Assembly (NCBI GenBank): GCA_945877005.1
Contig: CAMCQL010000134.1
Span: 1 to 5,772 of the forward strand
Reading direction: 5' to 3'
DNA length: 5,772 nucleotides
Source of the DNA: Chryseobacterium gleum
Lineage (GTDB): Bacteria; Bacteroidota; Bacteroidia; Flavobacteriales_D; Crocinitomicaceae
Shown one piece after another: positions 1 through 5,772 of the stretch. Every line of letters starts with the position of its first letter. Within the stretch, counting starts at the first letter, position 1. The translations under genes and the position numbers were made by a program. A model generated the notes under the pieces. It was not told the origin of the DNA and ran no database searches. It saw only the letters and a list, made by a program, of their open reading frames with translations.

Positions 1-213
1 TTTTTCTATTTTATTCCCCTGAGTTGTTAGATAGTTCAAATGCTCAAATTGATTGTTTTTATACAAACGAATCATTTCAATTCCGCCTTTAGAAATTGGA
101 GCAGTGTAAACTCGTTTAATTTCGGAAGATATTGTCAACCAAGAGCAACGATGTAAATTCGAAAATCCGATGAACACGTTCAATAACATGATTACTGCTA
201 AGAATATTTTCAT
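1..213 (-). CDS. N-terminal part of a probable exported protein, function unknown
   Basis: An open frame of 71 codons runs leftward from an ATG at 213-211 and leaves the window without a stop, so only the N-terminus is visible. The protein begins MKIFLAVIMLLNVFIGFSN: one Lys followed by about 15 hydrophobic residues, which looks like a signal peptide or N-terminal anchor. A Cys near residue 23 (LHRC) is not in a convincing lipobox. The mature part contains a motif around KGGIEMIRLYKNNQFEHLNY (residues 46-65). I do not recognise the family. The region ahead of the ATG (214-230) is AT-rich with no Shine-Dalgarno site, as is usual for the Bacteroidota. The gene is divergent from the ilv operon and separated from its leader by nearly 400 bases, so a functional link is not implied. 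It is probably a real gene because the frame stays open to the edge and has a sensible N-terminus, but this rests on 71 codons. Confidence 0.6.
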   Translation of the reverse strand, partial: MKIFLAVIMLLNVFIGFSNLHRCSWLTISSEIKRVYTAPISKGGIEMIRLYKNNQFEHLNYLTTQGNKIEK

Positions 214-543
214 GATAAAAACTATTAAATGGATACTTTTTGATTCAAAAAAATTAAGATCGATTGACCTACCTACTTAAACGCTACAATCAATTTAATC
301 GTATATCAATTACATCAAATTTTGAAAAAGCTAATAAACAGAGATAAATAGCAAAATAAAAACCTAATATTCAGATACTTATTGTAAATTAAATTGAAAT
401 TTGATCAAAATTAGTTTTGTAGTAATTAAAAAATCACTTCCAACTAATGCAACCTCAAGAAACAAAATGAATTGAACTTGAACTGTTATAATAATAAGAT
501 TCAATAATGAAATCGATTAAAAAATTTAATATGAATATTTTAA
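214..543. other. AT-rich intergenic region with no recognisable gene
   Basis: This stretch separates the divergent minus-strand gene from the ilv control region. Frames on both strands are short and broken by stops. I found no tRNA-like or rRNA-like sequence and no tandem repeat array. A 10-base palindrome, TTTGATCAAA, lies at 400-409; it could be chance in sequence this AT-rich. No exact TAnnTTTG box was found on the minus strand ahead of position 213, so the promoter of the leftward gene is not assigned. Confidence 0.6.
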
Positions 544-570
544 TTGATCTTACTATTTTTTATATATTTG
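544..570 (+). promoter_or_regulatory. Candidate Bacteroidota-type promoter of the ilv operon
   Basis: TATATTTG at 563-570 matches the Bacteroidota -7 consensus TAnnTTTG exactly. TTG at 544-546 is a possible -33 element; the 16-base spacer is slightly shorter than the usual range of about 17-23. Transcription would then start near 575-578, about 20 bases before the leader-peptide ATG at 595. This gives a leader RNA of roughly 135 nucleotides that ends at the terminator at 712. The position fits the downstream elements well, but boxes like this arise readily in AT-rich DNA and the start site is inferred. Confidence 0.6.
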
Positions 571-594
571 CCTGACTTGAAAAAGTAAAATATT

Positions 595-648
595 ATGTAT
601 AACAACGCTGTCATTACCATTAACACTATTATTGTCTGGACTACCTGA
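595..648 (+). CDS. ilv operon leader peptide (17 aa, Ile/Val/Thr-rich)
   Basis: A short frame, ATG 595-597 to TGA 646-648, encodes MYNNAVITINTIIVWTT. Ten of its 17 residues are Ile (4), Val (2) or Thr (4), with a cluster Ile-Ile-Val at 628-636 just ahead of the alternative RNA helices. Leu is absent. The ATG follows an A-rich stretch (580-592), typical of Bacteroidota starts, and lies about 20 bases after the predicted transcription start. In the known ilvGMEDA and thrABC leaders of enterobacteria, ribosome stalling at scarce amino acid codons decides whether the operon is read. This peptide has the composition and place expected for that role: Ile and Val are end products of the pathway, and Thr is the precursor of Ile. 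The peptide itself probably has no function beyond being translated. No standard gene symbol is assigned because homology to enterobacterial ilvL is not shown. Confidence 0.8.
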   Translation: MYNNAVITINTIIVWTT

Positions 649-688
649 CGAGATGTGGTTATAATAAACTTACAAAGCCTTTCTCGTC
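632..688 (+). promoter_or_regulatory. Attenuator switch region: pause hairpin and antiterminator
   Basis: Arm 2, GACGAGA at 647-653, is perfectly complementary to TCTCGTC at 682-688, giving a 7-bp antiterminator helix. It can be extended by GGTT 657-660 with AGCC 676-679 (one G-U pair) across a small internal loop. This pairing occupies bases 676-684, most of the 5' arm of the terminator, so the two structures exclude each other. Arm 2 can also pair with TTGTC 632-636 (bases 647-651, five pairs, one G-U), which covers the Ile-Val codons and would act as the 1:2 pause hairpin. The leader stop codon (646-648) overlaps arm 2. A ribosome that finishes the leader would therefore cover arm 2 and permit termination, whereas one stalled at the Ile/Val codons would leave it free to form the antiterminator. 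The pairings are seen in the sequence; the switching behaviour is inferred. Confidence 0.72.
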
Positions 689-712
689 TTAACACAGAAA
701 GGCTTTTTTTTT
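674..712 (+). terminator. Intrinsic terminator of the ilv leader (attenuator)
   Basis: AAAGCCTTTCT at 674-684 and AGAAAGGCTTT at 696-706 form a perfect 11-bp stem with an 11-base loop, followed by a run of T that extends to 712 (nine T in all, the first three inside the stem). This is a textbook rho-independent terminator on the plus strand. The opposite strand lacks a T-run after the stem, so it does not look bidirectional. It lies between the leader peptide and ilvE, ending 24 bases before the ilvE ATG, with no upstream structural gene on this strand for it to serve. That position makes it an attenuator rather than an end-of-gene terminator. Confidence 0.92.
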
Positions 713-736
713 GACAGCATAATTAAAAATTTTAGT

Positions 737-1618
737 ATGTATTTTAATGACGAAACAATTATCTTTTTAGACGGAAACTATGTAAAAGCTGCTGATGCTG
801 GTGTAAATCTCTACAATCAAACCATGCATTATGGAAACGGTGTGTTTGAAGGGATTCGTTCTTACGCAACCGAAACAGGGACAAAAATTTTCAAATCCAA
901 AGAACATTTCGATCGTTTGCATTATTCGGCTGAAAAAATGCATATCAAATTAAACTATACGGTTGAAGAACTTGAGGCGATTTCATATGAAGTATTGAAA
1001 AGAAATAATTTAACTGATGCTTACCTTCGTCCTTTAGTTTATTTAGGCGCAAATATGTCGTTGCAACCGGTAGAAGAAGTTCATGTAGTAATTATGGCTT
1101 GGGAATGGGGTAAATATTTAGGCGATAAAATGTTACGTCTAGGACTTTCTTCGTACCAACGTCCAAATCCTAAATCGTGCCATGTTGAAGCAAAAGTTGT
1201 TGGACACTATACTAATTCAATTTTAGCAACTACCGAAGCGAAACAAAATGGATACGATGAGGCGTTACTAACAGACGTGAACGATCATATTGCAGAAGGT
1301 CCTGGAGCAAATTTTTTCATGGAAAAAGACGGTAAATTATTTACTGCTCCTCTTGGAAATATATTGGCGGGTATAACACGAGCTACCGTAATCGAATTAG
1401 CACAAAAACTAACTATTCCAATCGAAGAAAAATTCTTTACACCTGAAGACATTAAAACAGCTGACGCAGCATTTTTCTGTGGTACTGCAGCAGAAGTAAT
1501 TGGGATCGAATCATTGGATGAGTATAAATTCCCATTGAATTGGAAAGATTCTAAAGGAGCGATTATTCAACGTAACTACATGAATTTAGTACTTAACAAA
1601 GAACTTGAATTAGCATAA
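737..1618 (+). CDS. ilvE: Branched-chain amino acid aminotransferase
   Basis: This is a PLP enzyme of fold type IV. It transfers the amino group of glutamate to the 2-oxo acids of Ile, Val and Leu, the last step of all three pathways, in the cytoplasm. At 293 residues it is close to family length (E. coli IlvE is 309). Visible signatures are HYGNGVFEGIRSY (31-43), the likely PLP-binding Lys153 in EAKVVGHYTNS, Tyr158 in the same segment, Glu187 in IAEG (expected to contact the PLP ring nitrogen), GITR (212-215) and CGTAAEV (248-254). The sequence MYFNDETIIFLDG is a normal N-terminus for the family, which supports the ATG at 737. No Shine-Dalgarno site is seen, only A-rich sequence. It is the first structural gene after the attenuator and is followed 21 bases later by ilvD. 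Other fold-IV members (D-amino acid transaminase, aminodeoxychorismate lyase) are less likely given the motifs and the operon. Confidence 0.96.
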   Translation: MYFNDETIIFLDGNYVKAADAGVNLYNQTMHYGNGVFEGIRSYATETGTKIFKSKEHFDRLHYSAEKMHIKLNYTVEELEAISYEVLKRNNLTDAYLRPLVYLGANMSLQPVEEVHVVIMAWEWGKYLGDKMLRLGLSSYQRPNPKSCHVEAKVVGHYTNSILATTEAKQNGYDEALLTDVNDHIAEGPGANFFMEKDGKLFTAPLGNILAGITRATVIELAQKLTIPIEEKFFTPEDIKTADAAFFCGTAAEVIGIESLDEYKFPLNWKDSKGAIIQRNYMNLVLNKELELA

Positions 1619-1639
1619 CTTCATAAGTAATTAACGATT

Positions 1640-3313
1640 ATGGAAATCAATAAATATTCTAAAACAATCACCCAAGACGAATCTCAACCTGCGGGTCAAG
1701 CAATGCTGTATGGAATCGGATTGACAGATGAAGACATGGCAAAAGCACAAGTGGGTATTGCTAGTGCTGGATACGAGGGGAATACCTGTAACATGCATTT
1801 GAATGATTTATCAAAACAAATTAAGTCTTCGATTCAAGAGGCAGATTTAGTAGGATTGATTTTCAATACAATTGGTGTGAGTGATGGGATGTCAAATGGT
1901 ACTGAAGGTATGCGTTACTCATTGATTTCTAGAGACATTATTGCAGATTCTATTGAAACAGTTTGTGGTGCTCAATATTACGATGGACTGATTGCTGTTA
2001 TGGGATGCGATAAAAACATGCCAGGTTCTTTGATTGCGATGGGGCGACTAAACAGACCCGCAATTATGGTGTATGGAGGTACGATTGCACCCGGTGAGTG
2101 GAAAGGAGAGAAATTGAATATCGTTTCTGCGTTTGAAGCATTGGGAAAGAAAATGAACAATGCAATTACTCCTGAAGATTTTAAAGGAATCATTAAACAT
2201 GCATGTCCAGGTGCTGGAGCTTGTGGCGGTATGTACACTGCAAATACCATGGCATCTGCGATTGAAGCGTTAGGAATGAGTTTACCTTACAGCTCTTCTA
2301 ATCCTGCATTAAGTGCGGATAAAAAACACGAATGCGATGCAGCAGGAAAAGCAATAAGAAATCTTCTTGAAAAAGACATTAAACCGAGGGACATCATGAC
2401 TCGAAAAGCATTTGAAAATGCGATTCGAATTGTTGTTGTACTTGGTGGTTCAACCAATGCAGTATTGCACTTAATTGCAATGGCACATTCGGTTGGGATT
2501 CAACTGACCATTGATGACATCCAAAAACTTAGTAACATTACTCCTGTTCTAGCTGATTTGAAACCTTCAGGGAAATCATTGATGGAAGACTTACACAACG
2601 TAGGAGGAACTCCAGCAGTAATGAAGTACATGTTGGAAAACGGCATGTTACACGGAGATTGTTTGACTGTAACAGGTAAAACAGTTGCTGAAAATTTAGC
2701 AGAACTTCCTTCTTTTAAAGTGGGGCAAGATGTTTTCTTACCAATAGAAAAAGCAATTAAAACAACCGGTCATCTTCAGGTGTTATACGGTAACTTAGCG
2801 GAAGAAGGTGCTGTTGCCAAGATCAGTGGTCATGAAGGAGAGTTTTTTGAAGGACCAGCAGTAGTTTTCGAAGATGAATTCACTGTAATTGATGGATTGA
2901 AAGATGGCAGAATCAAGGAGGGTGTAGTAGTGGTTATTCGCATGTGTGGTCCAAAAGGAGGTCCAGGGATGCCTGAAATGTTAAAGCCAACTTCAGCAAT
3001 TATGGGTGCAGGTTTAGGAAATAGCGTTGCTTTAATTACAGATGGACGTTTCTCTGGAGGAACACATGGATTCGTAGTAGGTCACATTACTCCGGAAGCA
3101 ATTGATGGTGGAAATATTGCATTGGTGCAAGAGGGAGATATCATCGCTATAGATGCTATAAACAATACCCTAACATTAAAAGTTAGCGACGAAGAATTAG
3201 CAGAAAGAAGAAAACATTGGAAACAACCAGCCTTAAAAGCAACACAAGGTGTTTTGTATAAATATGCAAAATGCGTTGCAACTGCTTCCGAAGGGTGTAT
3301 AACGGATAAGTAG
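1640..3313 (+). CDS. ilvD: Dihydroxy-acid dehydratase
   Basis: This iron-sulfur enzyme of the IlvD/Edd family dehydrates 2,3-dihydroxy-isovalerate and 2,3-dihydroxy-3-methylvalerate to the oxo acids used by IlvE. The 557 residues match the shorter IlvD class (E. coli IlvD is about 616). Three cluster cysteines are visible: Cys50 (GNTCNMHL), Cys123 (MGCDKNMPG) and Cys195 (GAGACGGMYTAN). Likely Mg ligands are Asp82 (SDGMSNGT), Asp124, Lys125 (carbamylated in solved relatives) and Glu446 (GGPGMPEM). The likely catalytic Ser472 lies in DGRFSGGTHGF (468-478). Whether the cluster is 2Fe-2S or 4Fe-4S cannot be decided from sequence alone. The stretch RMCGPKGGPGMPEM (434-447) has Cys436 where I would expect Glu or a similar residue; it is not one of the cluster ligands. 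The gene starts 21 bases after ilvE and is followed by a 228-base spacer before ilvB. Confidence 0.97.
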   Translation: MEINKYSKTITQDESQPAGQAMLYGIGLTDEDMAKAQVGIASAGYEGNTCNMHLNDLSKQIKSSIQEADLVGLIFNTIGVSDGMSNGTEGMRYSLISRDIIADSIETVCGAQYYDGLIAVMGCDKNMPGSLIAMGRLNRPAIMVYGGTIAPGEWKGEKLNIVSAFEALGKKMNNAITPEDFKGIIKHACPGAGACGGMYTANTMASAIEALGMSLPYSSSNPALSADKKHECDAAGKAIRNLLEKDIKPRDIMTRKAFENAIRIVVVLGGSTNAVLHLIAMAHSVGIQLTIDDIQKLSNITPVLADLKPSGKSLMEDLHNVGGTPAVMKYMLENGMLHGDCLTVTGKTVAENLAELPSFKVGQDVFLPIEKAIKTTGHLQVLYGNLAEEGAVAKISGHEGEFFEGPAVVFEDEFTVIDGLKDGRIKEGVVVVIRMCGPKGGPGMPEMLKPTSAIMGAGLGNSVALITDGRFSGGTHGFVVGHITPEAIDGGNIALVQEGDIIAIDAINNTLTLKVSDEELAERRKHWKQPALKATQGVLYKYAKCVATASEGCITDK

Positions 3314-3419
3314 TTTTTGGAACCTAAACCTAAGATTAGAGACTCAGGGACGGAGAAAGTAGAAAAGTATATTATACGAATAATAAATTAAGGATAAAAC
3401 CGAAATATAGAGATAGAAA

Positions 3420-3536
3420 ATGTGTTTAATCGAGGCAGACAAGAAATTTAATAGCGAGTTTACTCTAGTAAATGAGATGTTAAATTTTGAAGTCGAACGA
3501 AGAGTAAATACAGATTTCTATCGACCAAATAAATAA
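3420..3536 (+). CDS. Doubtful 38-codon ORF between ilvD and ilvB
   Basis: The spacer between ilvD and ilvB (3314-3541) contains one open frame, ATG 3420-3422 to TAA 3534-3536, ending five bases before the ilvB ATG. The peptide starts MCLIEADKKFNSEF and ends in NTDFYRPNK. It is charged, with no signal peptide, membrane segment or known motif, and I do not recognise it. In its favour are the same strand as the operon, tight spacing to ilvB and an A-rich stretch before the ATG. Against it are its short length, codon choice less like the flanking genes (for example three GAG against two GAA) and the ease of finding such frames by chance. It is not an Ile/Val-type leader peptide and no terminator follows it. 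The rest of the spacer holds two short palindromes, at 3367-3377 and (inside this ORF) 3459-3472. Confidence 0.3.
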   Translation: MCLIEADKKFNSEFTLVNEMLNFEVERRVNTDFYRPNK

Positions 3537-3541
3537 CTATT

Positions 3542-5230
3542 ATGAGTCAGATAACAGGTTCAGAAGCCGTAATAAAAAGCCTAGTAGCCGAAGGAGTTCA
3601 TACAATCTTTGGATATCCTGGTGGCGCTATCATGCCAATCTACGATGCATTGTATGATTATAAAGAACAAATAAACCATATTTTGGTGCGTCACGAACAA
3701 GGTGCGATTCATGCTGCACAAGGATTTGCACGTACTTCTGAAACGTGCGGAGTTTGTTTTGCAACCTCTGGTCCGGGAGCAACTAATTTAATAACAGGAT
3801 TAGCAGATGCAATGATAGATTCTACACCAGTAGTTTGTATCACAGGACAAGTGGCATCGCATTTGTTAGGAACAGATGCATTTCAAGAAACAGACGTAAT
3901 CGGTATTTCGATGCCAGTTACGAAGTGGAACGTACAGGTAAAAAGAGCACAAGATATTCCTGCTGCTTTAGCGAAAGCATTTTTTATAGCACGTTCTGGT
4001 CGACCAGGTCCAGTTTTGGTAGACATCACCAAAGATGCGCAGTTTGGCATGATGGACTTTAATTACGAAGTGTGTAAAGACATTCGTAGTTATTTCCCAA
4101 ATCCTGTAATGGACACTACGAAAATTGACGATGCAGCGGCTTTATTGAATGCTGCTAAAAAACCATATATTTTAATTGGGCAAGGAATCACTTTAGCAAA
4201 TGCAGAACAAGAATTATTAGAATTTGTTGAAAAATCAGGAATTCCGGTTGCTTCTACCTTATTAGGTTTAGGTGCTTTTCCACCAAATCATCCATTGTAT
4301 GCTGGGTATTTAGGAATGCACGGAAATTATGCGCCAAACATTTTAACGAATGAAGCGGATGTAATTTTAGCAGTGGGCATGCGTTTTGATGACCGTGTAA
4401 CTGGCGATGTTAGTCGTTATGCAAAACAAGCAAAAATTATTCATATTGATATTGATTTTGCAGAATTAAATAAAATAGTAACCAATGAAGTTTCTATTCA
4501 TGCAGATGCAAAAGAAGCGTTAGCATTGTTGACTACGAAAGTGGAAAAAAGTACACATGATGCATGGTTGCAAGAATTTAGAGATGCTGAAAAATTAGAA
4601 GTAGAAGCAGTAATTGAAGATGCCATTCATCCAAAACACGACCGTTTACAAATGGCGGAAGTGGTAAATATGCTTTCTGAAAAAACCAATGGACAAGCAA
4701 TTGTCGTTACAGATGTAGGTCAACACCAAATGGTTACATCGCGCTATTACCAATACAAAGCACACAATACGAATGTTACTTCTGGTGGTTTGGGCACAAT
4801 GGGATTTGCATTACCAGCTGCAATCGGTGCAAAGTTGGGGAATCCTTCCAAAACGGTGGTAGCGATTATTGGAGACGGTGGTTTCCAAATGACCATCCAA
4901 GAGTTAGGAACGATTTTACAATTTAAAATTGATATTAAAATATTGATATTGAATAATAACTTCCTTGGAATGGTACGTCAATGGCAAGAGATGTTCTTTG
5001 AAAAACGCTACTCCTTTACAGATATCGTAAATCCTAATTTCACACAAATTGCAAAAGGTTACGATATTGAGGCATTAAAAATTGACCAACGCACAGAATT
5101 AAGTGAAGCTTTAGATACGATGTTAGCAAGTCAAGCAGCGTATTTATTAGAGGTAGTTGTTGAGCAAGAAGAAAATGTATTTCCAATGGTAGCAACTGGC
5201 GCTTCGGTAGCTGAAATTCGTTTAAACTAA
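3542..5230 (+). CDS. ilvB: Acetohydroxyacid (acetolactate) synthase, large catalytic subunit
   Basis: This is the ThDP-, Mg- and FAD-dependent enzyme of the committed step. It condenses pyruvate with a second pyruvate (to acetolactate, for Val/Leu) or with 2-oxobutyrate (to acetohydroxybutyrate, for Ile). The 562 residues match the family. The N-terminal ThDP-binding (PYR) domain (about 1-170) has GYPGGAIMPIYDAL (24-37) and catalytic Glu52 in VRHEQGAIHAAQGFAR, then GTDAFQETD (110-118). The central FAD-type domain (about 190-330) has GMRFDDRVTGD (279-289). The C-terminal PP domain has GGLGTMGFALPAAIGA (415-430) and the GDG...NN ThDP motif from 444 to 472, with metal ligands Asp445 and Asn472. 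Trp481 in VRQWQEM corresponds to the sulfonylurea-contact Trp of plant enzymes (Arabidopsis Trp574). The FAD-site features and the adjacent ilvN separate it from catabolic AlsS-type acetolactate synthases. Its stop is six bases before ilvN, so the two subunits are probably translated together. Confidence 0.97.
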   Translation: MSQITGSEAVIKSLVAEGVHTIFGYPGGAIMPIYDALYDYKEQINHILVRHEQGAIHAAQGFARTSETCGVCFATSGPGATNLITGLADAMIDSTPVVCITGQVASHLLGTDAFQETDVIGISMPVTKWNVQVKRAQDIPAALAKAFFIARSGRPGPVLVDITKDAQFGMMDFNYEVCKDIRSYFPNPVMDTTKIDDAAALLNAAKKPYILIGQGITLANAEQELLEFVEKSGIPVASTLLGLGAFPPNHPLYAGYLGMHGNYAPNILTNEADVILAVGMRFDDRVTGDVSRYAKQAKIIHIDIDFAELNKIVTNEVSIHADAKEALALLTTKVEKSTHDAWLQEFRDAEKLEVEAVIEDAIHPKHDRLQMAEVVNMLSEKTNGQAIVVTDVGQHQMVTSRYYQYKAHNTNVTSGGLGTMGFALPAAIGAKLGNPSKTVVAIIGDGGFQMTIQELGTILQFKIDIKILILNNNFLGMVRQWQEMFFEKRYSFTDIVNPNFTQIAKGYDIEALKIDQRTELSEALDTMLASQAAYLLEVVVEQEENVFPMVATGASVAEIRLN

Positions 5231-5236
5231 GAAAAG

Positions 5237-5772
5237 ATGGAAAGTAAAACATATAATATATCCGTATTTACAGAAAATAGCGTGGGGATGTTGAATCGTA
5301 TCACGATCATTTTTACACGAAGAAATATCAACATCGAAAGTATTACTGCTTCTGAATCTGAAATAGAAGGAATCCACCGTTACACCATTGTGGTCAATGA
5401 ACCAAAAGAAACCGTTCGTAAAGTGGTGTCTCAAATTGAAAAACAAATCGATGTGGTGAAAGCTTTTTACCACTCTGACGATGAAGTTGTTTACCAAGAA
5501 ATTGCATTGTATAAATTACCAACAAAAGCATTGGCTAGTGGTGGAGATGCAGAACGAATTGTGCGAGCACACCACGCGCGTATTTTAACGATCGAATCTG
5601 AATTTACCATTTTGGAAAAAACAGGTTACCCAGACGAAATCAAAGAATTGTTCACCGAGTTGAAACCATTTGGTTTGTTAGAGTTTGTTCGTTCTGGACG
5701 CGTAGCGATATCTAAACCAATGAAAACATTGGAAGAGCATATAGAAGATATGAACAACGAAAAAATTATTTT
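5237..5772 (+). CDS. ilvN: Acetohydroxyacid synthase, small regulatory subunit (3' end cut)
   Basis: The frame begins at ATG 5237 (MESKTYNISVFTENSVGML), six bases after the ilvB stop, and is still open at the right edge after 178 codons. Family members are commonly about 160-180 residues, so little is probably missing. The N-terminal ACT domain (about 5-78) contains ENSVGMLNRI (13-22) and NINIESI (30-36). Gly17 and Asn32 fall where valine-binding residues lie in E. coli IlvH. The C-terminal IlvN domain (about 85-165) includes the conserved LLEFVRSGRVAISK (147-160). The subunit binds IlvB, raises its activity and confers feedback inhibition by valine; that is known of the family and is not shown here. 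An A-rich AAGAAAAG lies just before the start. The symbol ilvH would be equally defensible, since naming differs between genomes. Confidence 0.95.
   Translation, partial: MESKTYNISVFTENSVGMLNRITIIFTRRNINIESITASESEIEGIHRYTIVVNEPKETVRKVVSQIEKQIDVVKAFYHSDDEVVYQEIALYKLPTKALASGGDAERIVRAHHARILTIESEFTILEKTGYPDEIKELFTELKPFGLLEFVRSGRVAISKPMKTLEEHIEDMNNEKII

Noticed and set aside
46..296. Inverted copies of an 11-base sequence, AAATTGATTGT at 46-56 and ACAATCAATTT at 286-296.
   Set aside because: The copies are short, AT-rich and 229 bases apart, with one inside a coding frame; this is most simply chance, and no mobile-element feature accompanies it.
400..409. TTTGATCAAA palindrome as an operator.
   Set aside because: It is only 10 bases long in very AT-rich DNA, more than 130 bases upstream of the promoter, with no second copy seen.
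531..575. A 14-codon frame (MNILIDLTIFYIFA) also rich in Ile, just upstream of the leader.
   Set aside because: It overlaps the best -7 box (563-570), so RNA from that promoter would not contain it. It has no relation to the alternative helices, and Ile-rich frames are expected in AT-rich DNA.
576..712. T-box or other riboswitch in the ilv leader.
   Set aside because: No T-box AGGGTGGNACCGCG-like motif or tRNA-specifier arrangement was seen, and the short leader is fully accounted for by the peptide and helices.
1978..2250. Minus-strand open frame of 90 codons inside ilvD.
   Set aside because: It lies wholly within the conserved ilvD coding sequence, has no recognisable protein features, and is a by-product of codon use on the other strand.
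3835..4062. Plus-strand open frame of 75 codons inside ilvB in another frame.
   Set aside because: It overlaps the conserved core of ilvB, and its composition is unlike a normal protein.
5040..5497. Two minus-strand open frames (5040-5252 and 5222-5497) across the end of ilvB and the start of ilvN.
   Set aside because: Both are antisense to well-conserved coding sequence and show no domain or sensible start context.

Overview
The window holds the front part of a branched-chain amino acid (isoleucine/valine/leucine) biosynthesis operon. The organism is probably a low-GC member of the Bacteroidota, most likely of the Flavobacteriia type. The reasons are the AT-rich sequence, gene starts preceded by A-rich stretches rather than clear Shine-Dalgarno sites, a good match to the Bacteroidota-type -7 promoter box (TAnnTTTG), and the character of the IlvE/IlvD/IlvB proteins. 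The genus cannot be read from this window.

Layout. Positions 1-213 (minus strand) carry the start of a divergently transcribed gene for a probable exported protein of unknown function, cut by the window edge. Positions 214-543 are AT-rich and I see no gene there. Positions 544-736 hold the control region of the operon: a candidate promoter (544-570), a 17-codon leader peptide rich in Ile, Val and Thr (595-648), alternative RNA helices (632-636/647-651 and 647-653/682-688), and a strong intrinsic terminator (674-712) that ends 24 bases before the first structural gene. Together these have the layout of a ribosome-mediated transcription attenuator.

Downstream, all on the plus strand, are ilvE (737-1618), ilvD (1640-3313), a 228-base spacer with a doubtful 38-codon ORF (3420-3536), ilvB (3542-5230) and ilvN (5237 to the right edge, 3' end missing). 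IlvB and IlvN are the catalytic and regulatory subunits of acetohydroxyacid synthase, the committed step. IlvD is the dihydroxyacid dehydratase and IlvE the final transaminase. The missing reductoisomerase IlvC is probably just beyond the right edge, which is an inference from how such operons are usually arranged.

The most interesting item is the attenuator. It predicts that the operon is read through when charged tRNA-Ile or tRNA-Val is scarce, while IlvN would add feedback control by valine at the enzyme level. The enzymes themselves look ordinary and intact.
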